From NCBI GenBank assembly GCA_015058015.1, contig SVDM01000001.1:372001-436000 (forward strand): a stretch of 64,000 bases of DNA. Direction: 5' to 3'. This document shows, one piece after another, positions 8,559 to 17,560 of this stretch. Each line of letters opens with the position of its first letter. Positions within the stretch are counted from its first letter, which is position 1. A model generated the notes under the pieces. The model did no database searches and had not been told where the DNA came from. It saw nothing but the letters and a program-made list of their open reading frames with translations. Position numbers and translations under genes: made by a program. Source of the stretch: Lachnospiraceae bacterium. GTDB taxonomy: Bacteria; Bacillota; Clostridia; Lachnospirales; Lachnospiraceae.

Positions 8559-9339
8559 AACGCTCACCTCCTATGGAAGGAACAGCATCAAGAAGCATCC
8601 TTGTATAAGGATTCTCGGATTTGTGGAGAATAGCATCTCTATCTCCCATTTCCTCAACGATGCCATCTTTCATAACAACTATCTTATCTCCCATATAGGC
8701 AGCCACGCCCAAATTATGGGTAACGATAATAATACTTGTTCCGTATTCATCCCTAAGTTCCATCATCTGACGAACAATCTGAGCCTGGGTGGTAACATCC
8801 AGGGCAGATGTAGGCTCATCTGCTAATAAAAGCTTAGGCTTATAAGTCATTCCCATTGCAATTCCAACACGTTGGCGCATACCGCCGGACAACTGGAAGG
8901 GATAGGATCTCATAACACGCTCCGGATCCGGAAGTCGCATTCTTTCAAGCATTTCCTTACCCTTGTCCCAAGCCTCCTGCTTGGATATATTCTCATGGGT
9001 TCTAATATATTCCACAAAGGCTTTACCAACTCTCTTGGTCTGATTCATCATAGCTCCACTATCCTGAAATATCATTGATATATCATGACCACGAAGAGCT
9101 TTCCAATGTGCACGGTCAAATCTTAGTAGATTTTGTCCGTCATAAAAGATATCTCCTGCAGTAACCTGGCCTTGTCCGGATAACAAGCCCATAATAGATC
9201 TTATTACCGTGGTTTTACCGGAACCGGACTCTCCAACAATACTGCATATTTCTCCTTCTTCTATAGTTAATGAGAAATCCTTAACTATAACCTGACCTTC
9301 GTAAGAGATATCTACATTCTTCATTTCCAATAATGCCAT
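8551..9339 (-). CDS. Nik/Dpp/Opp-type ABC importer ATPase, first subunit
   Basis: The 262-residue protein has Walker A GESGSGKTT, Q-loop, signature LSGGMRQRVGIAMGM, Walker B LLLADEPTSALD and a switch histidine in IIIVTHNLG. It is shorter than its partner ATPase and lacks the cysteine-rich tail, matching the NikD-like half of a heterodimeric pair. It sits 11 bp after the second permease gene and overlaps the following ATPase gene, a usual arrangement for nikABCDE/dppABCDF operons. It powers import through the two permeases. Confidence 0.88.
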   Translation of the reverse strand: MALLEMKNVDISYEGQVIVKDFSLTIEEGEICSIVGESGSGKTTVIRSIMGLLSGQGQVTAGDIFYDGQNLLRFDRAHWKALRGHDISMIFQDSGAMMNQTKRVGKAFVEYIRTHENISKQEAWDKGKEMLERMRLPDPERVMRSYPFQLSGGMRQRVGIAMGMTYKPKLLLADEPTSALDVTTQAQIVRQMMELRDEYGTSIIIVTHNLGVAAYMGDKIVVMKDGIVEEMGDRDAILHKSENPYTRMLLDAVPSIGGERFV

Positions 9340-9350
9340 GTCTATACCTC

Positions 9351-10187
9351 CTACTTACTCTTGGAATCCAAGATATCCCTCAGACTGTCGCCAAGCATAT
9401 TGAATACTACAACAGTAATAAATATAGCAAGGCCCGGGAATATCATCATCCAAGGTGCATATTGAATAAAATTACGTCCTTCACTAAGCATATAGCCCCA
9501 TTCAGGTGTAGGCGGCATAGCACCAAATCCAAGGAAAGACAAAGCAGAAAGCTCCATCATCATAGTTCCAACGTCAGTAGCTGCCGTAATAACCAATGTA
9601 GGCAATGCATTAGGAAGCATGTATTTTGCAAGCATATGGCCTGTCTTTGAACCTGTAACCGTAGCAGCTGCCACATAATCCGTATGGCGAATCTTCATGG
9701 TAAGACTTCGGGCCAAACGTGCATACTTAGGCCAACTTACAAGGGAAATAGCCAGAATAGCGTTAAAAGTGCCTTTTCCCATGATACCTGCAACAGCTAT
9801 AGCCAGGACAAGTCCCGGGAAAGCCATCATCATATCTGCAAGACGCATAATTACCGCATCAAACGCTCCGCCAAAATATCCTGCTAGGATTCCCAAAAGA
9901 GAACCCACCACAAAGATAACAGCCACGAGCAAAAAAGTTGCCACAAGAGACTCTCTGGCTCCATATATAACTCTTGCAAATATATCTCGTCCCATCTTAT
10001 CCGTGCCGAAAATATGCTCTGCACTGGGAGGCATAATGGCATCAGAAAGATTACCTTTTGTAGGATCAACACCGCCTGTAATAACCGGTGCGAAAATTGC
10101 AATAAGAATAATAATTATTCCTAAGATTCCGAATATGGTAAAGATGGGATTGGATTTAAAAAAGCTTTTACTCTTCACAACAATCAC
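9351..10187 (-). CDS. Nik/Dpp/Opp-type ABC importer permease, second subunit (NikC/DppC-like)
   Basis: The 278-residue protein has an N-terminal hydrophobic segment (IFGILGIIIILIAIFAPVI) and the typical HIFGTDKMGRDIFARVIYGARESL signature of DppC/NikC permeases, followed by five more membrane helices and the EAA-type coupling loop (AAATVTGSKTGHMLAKYMLPNALPTL). Its ATG overlaps the preceding permease stop codon by 4 bp, implying translational coupling. It forms the channel with the other permease. Confidence 0.9.
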   Translation of the reverse strand: MIVVKSKSFFKSNPIFTIFGILGIIIILIAIFAPVITGGVDPTKGNLSDAIMPPSAEHIFGTDKMGRDIFARVIYGARESLVATFLLVAVIFVVGSLLGILAGYFGGAFDAVIMRLADMMMAFPGLVLAIAVAGIMGKGTFNAILAISLVSWPKYARLARSLTMKIRHTDYVAAATVTGSKTGHMLAKYMLPNALPTLVITAATDVGTMMMELSALSFLGFGAMPPTPEWGYMLSEGRNFIQYAPWMMIFPGLAIFITVVVFNMLGDSLRDILDSKSK

Positions 10188-11122
10188 CGCCTTATCCTTA
10201 TTCTCGGATCAACATAATTGTAGGAAATATCTACAATAAGGTTAACCACCATATAAATAACTGATACCCAGAGAACGTATCCTTGTATCAAATAATAATC
10301 ACATGAAGTAATAGCCGAAACCGCAAGGCTTCCCAAGCCGGGATAAGAGAATATAACCTCTACAACTGCGGTACCTCCAAGCAGGGAACCTATTGAGATT
10401 CCAAGCATTGTAATAAGGGGCAGAAAGGAATTGGGTAATACGTTACGCCAAAGAATCTTCCACTCCGGAATGCCTTTTGCTCGAAGACCTATTACATAAT
10501 CAGAACTAAGTTCTTCCAACACCGCCGTACGAACCTGTCTTGTATACTTGGCTGCCATGGCAATAGCTAATGTCACCGCAGGAAGAATCATATCCTGAAA
10601 AGAACCGGATGACGCCACAACATTAAACCATCTAAGCCTTACGCAAAAAAACAGAATTAATAACAAGCCCACCCAAAAGTTCGGCAATGATACTCCAAAG
10701 AAAGTAAGTCCCCTAACAGCCAGATCAATCGGCTTGTTCCTATATACAGCCGATAGTATGCCTAAGGGAATAGCTATAATCAGCATAATAACCAGTGACA
10801 ATAAAGTCAGATTAAGAGTCGGCCACAATCTGGCAAGAAGCAAATCAACAACCGGCTTATCCAGTGTATATGATTCGCCGAAATCGCCTTTTAAACACCC
10901 TCCTATCCATCTTCCGTATCTTACAAGGAAGGGATCATTAAAGCCCATAGCCTCTCTTGCCTCTTGAATCTGAGACTCTGTAGGAGCAATTCCGGTGGAA
11001 ATAAACATGTTTCTTACCGGATCTCCCGGAGACATATATGTAAGCAAAAATGTCAGAAAGCTGATTCCAATAAGCACTATTAACATCTGAAGCAGTCTTA
11101 TACCCAGCTTCTTGATACTCAT
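10184..11122 (-). CDS. Nik/Dpp/Opp-type ABC importer permease, first subunit (NikB/DppB-like)
   Basis: The 312-residue protein starts with a long hydrophobic helix (LLQMLIVLIGISFLTFLLTYMSPGDPV) typical of DppB/NikB permeases. It shows about six membrane helices and the coupling loop VIGLRAKGIPEWKILWRNVLPNS. It lies 83 bp downstream of the solute-binding lipoprotein gene, and the gap holds a 15-bp perfect stem-loop. A GGAGGAAAA ribosome site precedes the ATG. Confidence 0.9.
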   Translation of the reverse strand: MSIKKLGIRLLQMLIVLIGISFLTFLLTYMSPGDPVRNMFISTGIAPTESQIQEAREAMGFNDPFLVRYGRWIGGCLKGDFGESYTLDKPVVDLLLARLWPTLNLTLLSLVIMLIIAIPLGILSAVYRNKPIDLAVRGLTFFGVSLPNFWVGLLLILFFCVRLRWFNVVASSGSFQDMILPAVTLAIAMAAKYTRQVRTAVLEELSSDYVIGLRAKGIPEWKILWRNVLPNSFLPLITMLGISIGSLLGGTAVVEVIFSYPGLGSLAVSAITSCDYYLIQGYVLWVSVIYMVVNLIVDISYNYVDPRIRIRR

Positions 11123-11143
11123 TGAGTTTTCCTCCTATATTCA

Positions 11144-11177
11144 CAATTTCGGAAGCATAAACATGCTTCCGAAATTG
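11144..11177 (-). other. 15-bp perfect stem-loop between binding-protein and permease genes
   Basis: CAATTTCGGAAGCAT (11144-11158) pairs perfectly with 11163-11177 around a 4-base loop. There is no T-tract of terminator quality directly after it on the minus strand, and the permease ribosome site follows. Such structures often stabilise the upstream message so that the binding protein is made in excess over the permeases. Confidence 0.75.
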
Positions 11178-11205
11178 TTTTGAAATCTATTAGTAATAAT
11201 TACTA

Positions 11206-12810
11206 TTATTTTGCAGGCTCAATCTTGTTGGTAATCCAATAGAAATCAATAGGATTAATATGAACGCCCTTTACGTTCTTAGAGTAAGCCATTGAGCTGT
11301 TGTAGTATCCGTCAACAATCATAACAGCATCGTCAACAAGAATCTGCTGCATCTGTTTTACATAGTCACCACGTTTTGTAATATCCATTTCCTTCATGAA
11401 AGCTTCATAAAGTTTATCATACTCTGCATTGCTGTATCCGCAGTAGTTTCCTTCTGCCTTTGAGTACCAGTTAGCAAGGAATGCTTCCGGATCACCTGTA
11501 GGTACTGTGTTCCAGTTGTTGTTGTTAAGGTCATACTCACCTGTTGTAAGCTTTGTCCACTGATCATCAGATGAACCGTATTTAGCGACAACCTTGATAC
11601 CAACTTCCTTTAAATACTGAATATGAGCATCAGAGAAATCATTAAGAAGACGGCTCTCATAAGATACATAATTAAGTTCAATATTCTTACCGTTTAATTC
11701 ACGGAATCCGTCATTATCTGTATCTTTAATTCCTGCAGCATCAAGAATCTTCTTAGCTTCTTCAACATTGTATTTGTATGGATCGTTCTTGTTAATATCC
11801 TCACTGCCATACTTCAAAGATGTAGGAAGAATAGCTCTACCTGCTGTATATAATCCACCGATTGTTTTGGACTTACAGATTGACTCGATATCAATTGCAG
11901 TAAGAATAGCCTTACGAAGCTCTTTGTTAGCAAGAACACCCTTGAAGTTCATATAAGCAAAACCTGTACGAACACCGGGAGCTACATCAACTGTGAAGTT
12001 AGAGTCATCCTGGATAGTCTTAATATCTGCTGCATTGGAGATGTTCTCTACAACGTCAACCTGTCCTGATTTCAATGCATTAGCCTTAGCAGCAGCATCC
12101 TGCATAAAGATAACCTGAACATTCTCAAAAGGAACTTTTCCGTCCCAGTAATTTGTATTGGCAACAAGATCCATTCCTACATTGTCTTTAAACTCTTTAA
12201 GAGCATAAGGACCTGTTGCGATAATGCCATGATCAAAATCTTTAGTTTCAGATACATTTATAATAGCCATAACAGGCTGTGCAAGATTACCTTTAATATC
12301 AAGGTAAGCTGTCTTTGTCTTAATTACGATTGTGTTTTCTGCATCATTAGCAGTTACTTCAGCGTCATACTCAAGGTATTTCTTGGCTGTAGCGCCTTTT
12401 TCTCTCTTAGGATCTTTTTTACCCTGCTCACGTACCCAATCAAGAGACTCTTTAACTTTAGTAGCAGTCATAGGTGTACCGTTGGAGAATTTAACGTCTT
12501 TTTTAAGCTTAATTGTCCATGTAAGATGATCTGCTGATACATCGCAGCTTTCTGCAAGCCAAGGCTGTGCTACCATGTTGTCATCAAACTTGAATAAACT
12601 TTCGGAGATACCTGCTCTCATGCAATGCCAAGCAGTATTAGTTTCCATTGAAGGATCTAAGCTTCCGTTTGCAAATAATGTACATCCGAATTTTAATGTT
12701 TTGTTGTCAGCTTTTGAAGCTGAGGAGCCACCATTACCGGATTCGCCGCAACCTGCAAGTAAGCTGATTGCCATAACTCCGGCAAGAAGAAGTGATAATC
12801 TTTTTTTCAT
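11206..12810 (-). CDS. Solute-binding lipoprotein, SBP family 5 (NikA/DppA/OppA-like), under B12 riboswitch
   Basis: The 534-residue product starts with a lipoprotein signal, KKRLSLLLAGVMAISLLAGC, with the lipobox LLAGC, so it is tethered to the outer face of the membrane. The mature part has family 5 features: WTIKLKKDVKFSNGTPMTATKV near the N-terminus and the ATGPYALKEF segment, followed by the central lobe crossover. It delivers solute to the permease pair encoded next. Start 12810 is preferred because it directly begins the signal peptide behind GGAAGG; an in-frame upstream start at 12846 would add twelve charged residues. Family members bind peptides, nickel, haem or metal chelates. The cobalamin riboswitch in its leader argues for cobalt or a corrinoid-linked substrate; this is inference. 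Confidence 0.9.
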   Translation of the reverse strand: MKKRLSLLLAGVMAISLLAGCGESGNGGSSASKADNKTLKFGCTLFANGSLDPSMETNTAWHCMRAGISESLFKFDDNMVAQPWLAESCDVSADHLTWTIKLKKDVKFSNGTPMTATKVKESLDWVREQGKKDPKREKGATAKKYLEYDAEVTANDAENTIVIKTKTAYLDIKGNLAQPVMAIINVSETKDFDHGIIATGPYALKEFKDNVGMDLVANTNYWDGKVPFENVQVIFMQDAAAKANALKSGQVDVVENISNAADIKTIQDDSNFTVDVAPGVRTGFAYMNFKGVLANKELRKAILTAIDIESICKSKTIGGLYTAGRAILPTSLKYGSEDINKNDPYKYNVEEAKKILDAAGIKDTDNDGFRELNGKNIELNYVSYESRLLNDFSDAHIQYLKEVGIKVVAKYGSSDDQWTKLTTGEYDLNNNNWNTVPTGDPEAFLANWYSKAEGNYCGYSNAEYDKLYEAFMKEMDITKRGDYVKQMQQILVDDAVMIVDGYYNSSMAYSKNVKGVHINPIDFYWITNKIEPAK

Positions 12811-12857
12811 TTCCTTCCATTTCCTTTCATTTTTTCGTAGTGACAAATTGTAATATC

Positions 12858-12887
12858 AAAAAAAGCCGGACTCGAAAGAGGTCGGCT
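12858..12887 (-). terminator. Riboswitch expression-platform terminator before the Nik-type operon
   Basis: On the minus strand AGCCG-AC-CTC / GAG-TC-CGGCT forms a hairpin with a TTTC loop and a 2x2 internal loop, followed by seven T. It sits between the B12 box (12990-13005) and the binding-protein start, as expected for transcription termination when cobalamin is bound. Confidence 0.8.
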
Positions 12888-12959
12888 AAATCACAGCATA
12901 CAGCTACCTTGTAATACATACTGCATATAAGGTAATGATTATGTGCAAGCTCAACCTTT

Positions 12960-13110
12960 CATCGAGGTCTTAAGGCTAACATTCATAAAGGAGGTTATCT
13001 GACTTATAAGCAAATACTTATTCACAGTTGCGGGACAGTACGGGAATCTCACCCGGTTTCCCCTCTAATGCATGTACTGCAAACTTTATGAAGATTTGAT
13101 ATCGCTAACT
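12960..13110 (-). promoter_or_regulatory. Cobalamin riboswitch upstream of the Nik-type importer
   Basis: The minus strand carries the conserved cobalamin aptamer core: GAGGGGAAACCGGGTGAGA, then TTCCCGTACTGTCCCGC, then AACTGTGA (13070-13022), followed by a B12-box-like AGTCAGATAACCTCC at 13004-12990. The terminator at 12858-12887 lies about 100 bases downstream. The rest of the stretch between 12811 and 13357 holds only this leader, a weak -10 (TATAAT, 13243-13238), a CATAAG palindrome and the tpi terminator. Bound cobalamin should switch the operon off. Confidence 0.9.
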
Positions 13111-13237
13111 AAATCTATCACAGGGGCATTGTTTATGTCAATTATTTTATAAAAAAATGATAAACTTTTTTCCGAAAATTGTCCTGTAATTCCCATTATA
13201 CAACAAAGTTTTGCCAAAAAGTTAATAAGCGCCTAAT

Positions 13238-13304
13238 ATTATACGTATTTCAATATCCACATGTGTTCATTTGTCTGATTATTCGTCATAAGGTTTTTCT
13301 TATG
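13238..13304 (-). promoter_or_regulatory. Putative promoter of the Nik-type operon with upstream CATAAG palindrome
   Basis: A -10 TATAAT (13243-13238) has no good -35 at 17 bp, suggesting activator dependence. A perfect CATAAG-GTTTTT-CTTATG palindrome lies upstream at 13287-13304. Its phase to the -10 is 21 bp further than at the four surface-protein promoters, i.e. two helical turns. Confidence 0.5.
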
Positions 13305-13320
13305 GCCGTAAACGTAACAA

Positions 13321-13343
13321 GAGCAGGGGTTTCTCCCCTGCTC
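13321..13343 (-). terminator. Terminator of the gap-pgk-tpi operon
   Basis: GAGCAGGGG and CCCCTGCTC pair perfectly (9 bp) around a 5-base loop. It lies 15 bp after the tpi stop codon on the minus strand and is followed by a short T-rich stretch. Confidence 0.75.
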
Positions 13344-13357
13344 CCATAAGTTTTTAC

Positions 13358-14104
13358 TTAATGATTAACAATTTTGCCAAAATCAGCTTTTAATGACGCC
13401 CCGCCTACAAGACCGCCATCAATATCAGGTTTTCCGAATATTTCAGCAGCATTCTCTCCCTTTACAGAGCCGCCATACTGTATTCTTACGGAATCTGCTG
13501 TGGCATCGTCATATATTTCTCTTATGCAATCACGAATTGCCTTGCATACTTCCTGAGCCTGGTCACTTGTTGCAGTCTTTCCTGTACCGATTGCCCAGAT
13601 AGGCTCATAAGCTATTACCATACTTGCTACGTCTTTGGCAGGAACACCTGCAAGATCAGACTTAATCTGCATTCTGACCCAGTCAATGGTAATTCCCATC
13701 TCTCTTTGTTCCAAAGATTCACCGCAGCAAAGAATAGGCGTAAGTCCCACTTCAAAGGCTTTCTTAACCTTCTTATTGAGGTCCTCATCCGTCTCTTTAA
13801 AGTACTCTCTTCTTTCGGAATGTCCGAGAATAACATATTTAACACCGGCATCAACAAGCATTCCGGGAGCTATCTCTCCGGTGTATGCACCCTTGTCTTC
13901 AAAATACATGTTCTCTGCGCCAACTGCCACATTACTTCCCTTAACAGCTTCCACAACAGGGATAATATCTATTGCAGGAACGCAGTATACTACATCTACG
14001 GAATCTGATTTAACAAGAGGCTCCAGCTCTTTTACAAGTGCTACGGCTTCTGTAGGTGTCATGTTCATCTTCCAGTTGCCCGCAACTATCTTTCTTCTTG
14101 CCAT
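13358..14104 (-). CDS. tpiA: Triosephosphate isomerase
   Basis: The 248-residue product matches TIM throughout: N-terminal [18 protein letters not shown] with the substrate lysine, [11 protein letters not shown] with the catalytic histidine, and [19 protein letters not shown] with the catalytic glutamate and flexible loop. GLVGGASLK is the phosphate-binding end. It interconverts dihydroxyacetone phosphate and glyceraldehyde-3-phosphate in glycolysis. It is the last gene of the gap-pgk-tpi operon, 12 bp after pgk. Confidence 0.97.
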   Translation of the reverse strand: MARRKIVAGNWKMNMTPTEAVALVKELEPLVKSDSVDVVYCVPAIDIIPVVEAVKGSNVAVGAENMYFEDKGAYTGEIAPGMLVDAGVKYVILGHSERREYFKETDEDLNKKVKKAFEVGLTPILCCGESLEQREMGITIDWVRMQIKSDLAGVPAKDVASMVIAYEPIWAIGTGKTATSDQAQEVCKAIRDCIREIYDDATADSVRIQYGGSVKGENAAEIFGKPDIDGGLVGGASLKADFGKIVNH

Positions 14105-14116
14105 TGTCCTTCTCCT

Positions 14117-15310
14117 TTATACGTCTTGAATAGCAGCAAGCCCGGGAAGTTCTTCTCCTCCTAGGAATTCTAAGGAAGCCCCTCCTCCGGTGGAGATGTG
14201 AGTCATCTTGTCTTCCAGCTTAAACTGCTTAACAGCTGCAGCAGAATCACCGCCGCCTATGATTGTTATGGCGTCAAGGTCTGCCATAGCCTGTGCCAAA
14301 TCTTTGGTTCCCTTCTCATAGTTGGACATCTCGAACACACCCATAGGTCCGTTCCAAAGAATTGTCTTAGCGTCTTTAATGGCGTCGATATAGAGTTTAA
14401 TTGTCTCCGGTCCGATATCAAGTCCCATCTCATCATCGGGGATTGCATCAACCTTAACCACATGGTTAGGTACTTCGTTGGAGAACTCTTTGGCTACAAC
14501 TGTATCTACGGGAATAAGAAGCTTAACATTCTTTGCTTTTGCCTTCTCGAACATCTTCTTGCAATAATCAAGATAGTCATCTTCAAGAAGTGATTTACCG
14601 ATGCTTCCACCCTGGGCCTTTACAAATGTATATGCCATTCCTCCACCGATTATTAAGATATCAACCTTGTCAAGAAGGTTGTCTATTACAGATATCTTGC
14701 TTGATACCTTTGAGCCGCCAAGTACAGCTGCAAAAGGACGTTTGGGATTCTCAACCGCATTGCCCAAAAAGTCAATCTCTTTTTTCATGAGATATCCACT
14801 GGCTACAGTATCTACAAAGCTTGCCACTCCTGTAGTTGATGAATGAGCCCTGTGAGCTGAACCAAATGCATCATTTACAAATACATCCGCAAGGGAAGCC
14901 AGTTCCTTGGAGAACTCCTCTCCGTTCTTGGTTTCTTCTGCGCGATATCTAGTATTCTCCAGGAGAACAACATCTCCTTCTTTCATCGCTTCTACAGCAG
15001 CTTTGACACCGGGTCCCACAACCTTATCATCTTTGGCAAATACAACTTCTTTACCTAAAAGCTCTGAAAGTCTCTTGGCAACAGGTGCAAGGGACATCTC
15101 CGGCAACGGCTCTCCCTTGGGCTTGCCTAAGTGGGAGCAAAGTATTACCTTGCCGCCATCAGCTATAAGCTTTTTTATAGTGGGCAAACTGGAGGTAATT
15201 CTTGTATCGTCTGTGATGGCACCGTCTTTTAAGGGTACATTAAAATCGCAACGAACAAGCACTCTCTTGCCCTTTACATTAATATCATCTATGGTTTTTT
15301 TGTTAAACAT
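14117..15310 (-). CDS. pgk: Phosphoglycerate kinase
   Basis: The 397-residue protein shows the PGK signatures: [16 protein letters not shown] near the N-terminus, [30 protein letters not shown], and the C-terminal nucleotide-binding GGGDSAAAV and [11 protein letters not shown]. It transfers phosphate from 1,3-bisphosphoglycerate to ADP. It lies 78 bp after gap and 12 bp before tpi, all on one likely transcript. Its length is normal for bacterial PGK. Confidence 0.97.
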   Translation of the reverse strand: MFNKKTIDDINVKGKRVLVRCDFNVPLKDGAITDDTRITSSLPTIKKLIADGGKVILCSHLGKPKGEPLPEMSLAPVAKRLSELLGKEVVFAKDDKVVGPGVKAAVEAMKEGDVVLLENTRYRAEETKNGEEFSKELASLADVFVNDAFGSAHRAHSSTTGVASFVDTVASGYLMKKEIDFLGNAVENPKRPFAAVLGGSKVSSKISVIDNLLDKVDILIIGGGMAYTFVKAQGGSIGKSLLEDDYLDYCKKMFEKAKAKNVKLLIPVDTVVAKEFSNEVPNHVVKVDAIPDDEMGLDIGPETIKLYIDAIKDAKTILWNGPMGVFEMSNYEKGTKDLAQAMADLDAITIIGGGDSAAAVKQFKLEDKMTHISTGGGASLEFLGGEELPGLAAIQDV

Positions 15311-15388
15311 AATAAAACCTCCAAAAAAGGAAGAAATGCCGGGGTCTCACCTGCTCTGATGAAACCCACAGCACTTTAATCCGTTATC

Positions 15389-16399
15389 TTACAGTTCAGC
15401 AAAATATTTAATTGTACGAACCATCTGGCTTGTGTATGAATTCTCATTGTCATACCAGGACACAACCTTAACAAGGGTCTTGCCGCCGTCAAGTGGCATT
15501 ACCTTTGTCTGTGTAGCATCAAATAATGATCCGTATGTGATTCCGATGATATCTGATGATACAAGTTGCTCTTCTGTATATCCGAATGAATCGCTTGATG
15601 CCTTCTTCATGGCAGCATTAACATCATCTGCGGATACATTGCCGTTACATACAGCAACAAGCTCTGTTATGGAACCTGTAGGTGTAGGCACACGCTGTGC
15701 AGCTCCATCAAGCTTTCCTGCAAGTTCAGGAATAACATTCTTGATTGCTTTAGCTGCTCCTGTTGAGTTCGGAACGATATTTACTGCAGCGGCACGAGCT
15801 CTACGAAGATCTCCCTTGGGATGCGGTCCGTCTAAGGTCATCTGATCTCCTGTATAAGCATGAATTGTAGTCATGAAACCTTTCTCAATTGCACAAAGCT
15901 TATTAAGTGTATCAGCCATTGGTGCAAGACAGTTTGTGGTGCACGAGGCAGCAGAGATAATTGTATCCTCTTTCTTAAGAGTCTTCTCATTTACACTAAA
16001 TACGATTGTAGGAAGATCGTCTCCTGCCGGAGCGGAAATAACTACTTTCTTAGCACCTGCATCAATATGAGCCTGTGCTTTTTCTTTCTTGGTAAAGAAG
16101 CCTGTACACTCTAATACTACGTCTACACCCAGCTCCTTCCATGGAAGATTAGCGGGGTCTTTCTCAGCGTACGCCTTAATATGCTTTCCTGCTACGATGA
16201 TAGCATCATCTGTGTAGCTTACCTCTTCTGCACGGGCATAACGTCCCTGAGCTGAGTCATATTTCAATAAATGAGCTAACATCTTGTTATCTGTAAGGTC
16301 ATTTATCGCAACAACTTCATACCCCTCTGCATCAAACATCTGTCTGAATGCAAGTCTGCCGATTCGTCCGAATCCGTTAATTGCAACTTTAATCGCCAT
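15389..16399 (-). CDS. gap: Glyceraldehyde-3-phosphate dehydrogenase, type I
   Basis: The 336-residue protein has the NAD-binding start [19 protein letters not shown], the catalytic Cys153 in [12 protein letters not shown], the active-site histidine region, and the C-terminal [15 protein letters not shown]. It oxidises glyceraldehyde-3-phosphate to 1,3-bisphosphoglycerate. It is first in the glycolytic operon, with AGGAGG before its ATG and a good promoter about 90 bp upstream. Confidence 0.97.
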   Translation of the reverse strand: MAIKVAINGFGRIGRLAFRQMFDAEGYEVVAINDLTDNKMLAHLLKYDSAQGRYARAEEVSYTDDAIIVAGKHIKAYAEKDPANLPWKELGVDVVLECTGFFTKKEKAQAHIDAGAKKVVISAPAGDDLPTIVFSVNEKTLKKEDTIISAASCTTNCLAPMADTLNKLCAIEKGFMTTIHAYTGDQMTLDGPHPKGDLRRARAAAVNIVPNSTGAAKAIKNVIPELAGKLDGAAQRVPTPTGSITELVAVCNGNVSADDVNAAMKKASSDSFGYTEEQLVSSDIIGITYGSLFDATQTKVMPLDGGKTLVKVVSWYDNENSYTSQMVRTIKYFAEL

Positions 16400-16492
16400 T
16401 TACTATTCCTCCTATAAAATTATATTATTGTTGTGAGAATTCCTAAAGGAACTCTATATTTTTAGAATATTTTAGTAAATACCCACAAGTAC

Positions 16493-16521
16493 ATTGTATA
16501 TAAATAATAGTTTTTTATCAA
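16493..16521 (-). promoter_or_regulatory. Promoter of the gap-pgk-tpi operon
   Basis: Minus strand: -35 TTGATA (16521-16516), 17-bp spacer, -10 TACAAT (16498-16493). The AT-rich spacer and upstream region suit a strong housekeeping promoter. Confidence 0.7.
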
Positions 16522-16563
16522 GGGTAAGATGTTGTTAGTTACATATCAGATTGATTTTTTTCC

Positions 16564-16592
16564 TTGTTTAACAGTTTATTTTAACTTATATT
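16564..16592 (+). promoter_or_regulatory. Possible promoter of the PHP phosphatase gene
   Basis: Plus strand: TTGTTT (16564-16569), 17-bp spacer, TATATT (16587-16592). It lies about 50 bp before the start codon. It is only a moderate match. Confidence 0.4.
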
Positions 16593-16641
16593 ACCGTTTA
16601 GTGTTATAGTAGATGTATAAAGTCATAAAGAGGTGCAACAG

Positions 16642-17448
16642 ATGTTAGCAGATTATCATATGCATACAGAGTTTTCTTCCGATAGCAACGAACCGGTTGA
16701 GAATATGATAAAGAGAAGTATCGAGTCAGGTATTAAAAATATATGTATTACGGACCATTATGATCTGGATTATCCCCATGATCCGGAGGAAGATGACTTC
16801 GTATTTGATACAGATAAGTATTTTGTGCAGTTAAATGAACTAAAAGATAAATATAAGGACAAGATTAATCTACATATCGGCGTGGAATTGGGGTTGCAGC
16901 CCCATCTGATGGATAGGTTAAGGACATATACGAACAAGTATCCTTTTGATTTTGTAATAGGGTCTTCTCATTTAGTTCATGGAATCGATCCCTACTACCC
17001 CGCCTTTTTCGAAGGCCGAAGCTATCACGAGGCTTTAATGGAATACTTTGAGTCTATCTCTGAAAACCTGGATGTATTCGATGATTTTGATGTATATGGT
17101 CACATTGATTACGTCATAAGATATGTTCCGGGAGAAAAACCGGTCTTAAATTATTCCGAGTTCGGAGATATACTAGACTCCATCCTGGAAAGAATTATAG
17201 AAAAAGGCCATGGAATAGAACTTAATACTGCAGGGTTCTACCATAACACAGACCATCCCAATCCCCACGAAGATGTAATTAGACGGTATCGGCAGTTAGG
17301 TGGCGATATCATTACCATTGGTGCTGACGCCCATGGAACACAGCATATAGGCTATGGCTTTAACAAGGCAAGAGATATCCTTTTGGACTGCGGCTTTAGC
17401 TACTATACAATCTTTGAAAACAGACAACCCGTATACAAATCAATTTAA
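16642..17448 (+). CDS. PHP-domain phosphatase, histidinol-phosphatase (HisJ/HisK) family
   Basis: The product of about 268 residues opens with the PHP metal motif DYHMHTEFS and continues with CITDHYDLDYP, the GVELGLQP loop, a central SSHLVHG and the C-terminal ADAHGTQHIG metal ligands. These match the polymerase-and-histidinol-phosphatase fold of HisJ/HisK-type enzymes, which dephosphorylate L-histidinol phosphate. The ATG at 16642 is preferred: AAAGAGG lies about eight bases upstream, whereas the in-frame GTG at 16633 overlaps that ribosome site. No other histidine gene is nearby, so a role on another phosphoester remains possible. Confidence 0.85.
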   Translation: MLADYHMHTEFSSDSNEPVENMIKRSIESGIKNICITDHYDLDYPHDPEEDDFVFDTDKYFVQLNELKDKYKDKINLHIGVELGLQPHLMDRLRTYTNKYPFDFVIGSSHLVHGIDPYYPAFFEGRSYHEALMEYFESISENLDVFDDFDVYGHIDYVIRYVPGEKPVLNYSEFGDILDSILERIIEKGHGIELNTAGFYHNTDHPNPHEDVIRRYRQLGGDIITIGADAHGTQHIGYGFNKARDILLDCGFSYYTIFENRQPVYKSI

Positions 17449-17469
17449 TAGCCTTTATAAATAAAAAGA

Positions 17470-17494
17470 GCCGGCTAGAAAATATCTAGCCGGC
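17470..17494. terminator. Bidirectional terminator between the PHP gene and the surface-protein array
   Basis: GCCGGCTAGA and TCTAGCCGGC pair perfectly (10 bp) around AAATA. On the minus strand it is followed by TCTTTTTATTT, terminating the 2035-residue surface-protein gene. On plus it is followed by CTTTAT and can serve the PHP gene. Confidence 0.85.
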
Positions 17495-17560
17495 CTTTAT
17501 GTAAATCACAGGGAATAGGCTTAGGGATCTATTCCTTATGATCCACCGTCAAATAGTTTA

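Noticed and set aside
16633..16641. GTG start for the PHP phosphatase
   Set aside because: The GTG overlaps the AAAGAGG ribosome site that fits the ATG at 16642.
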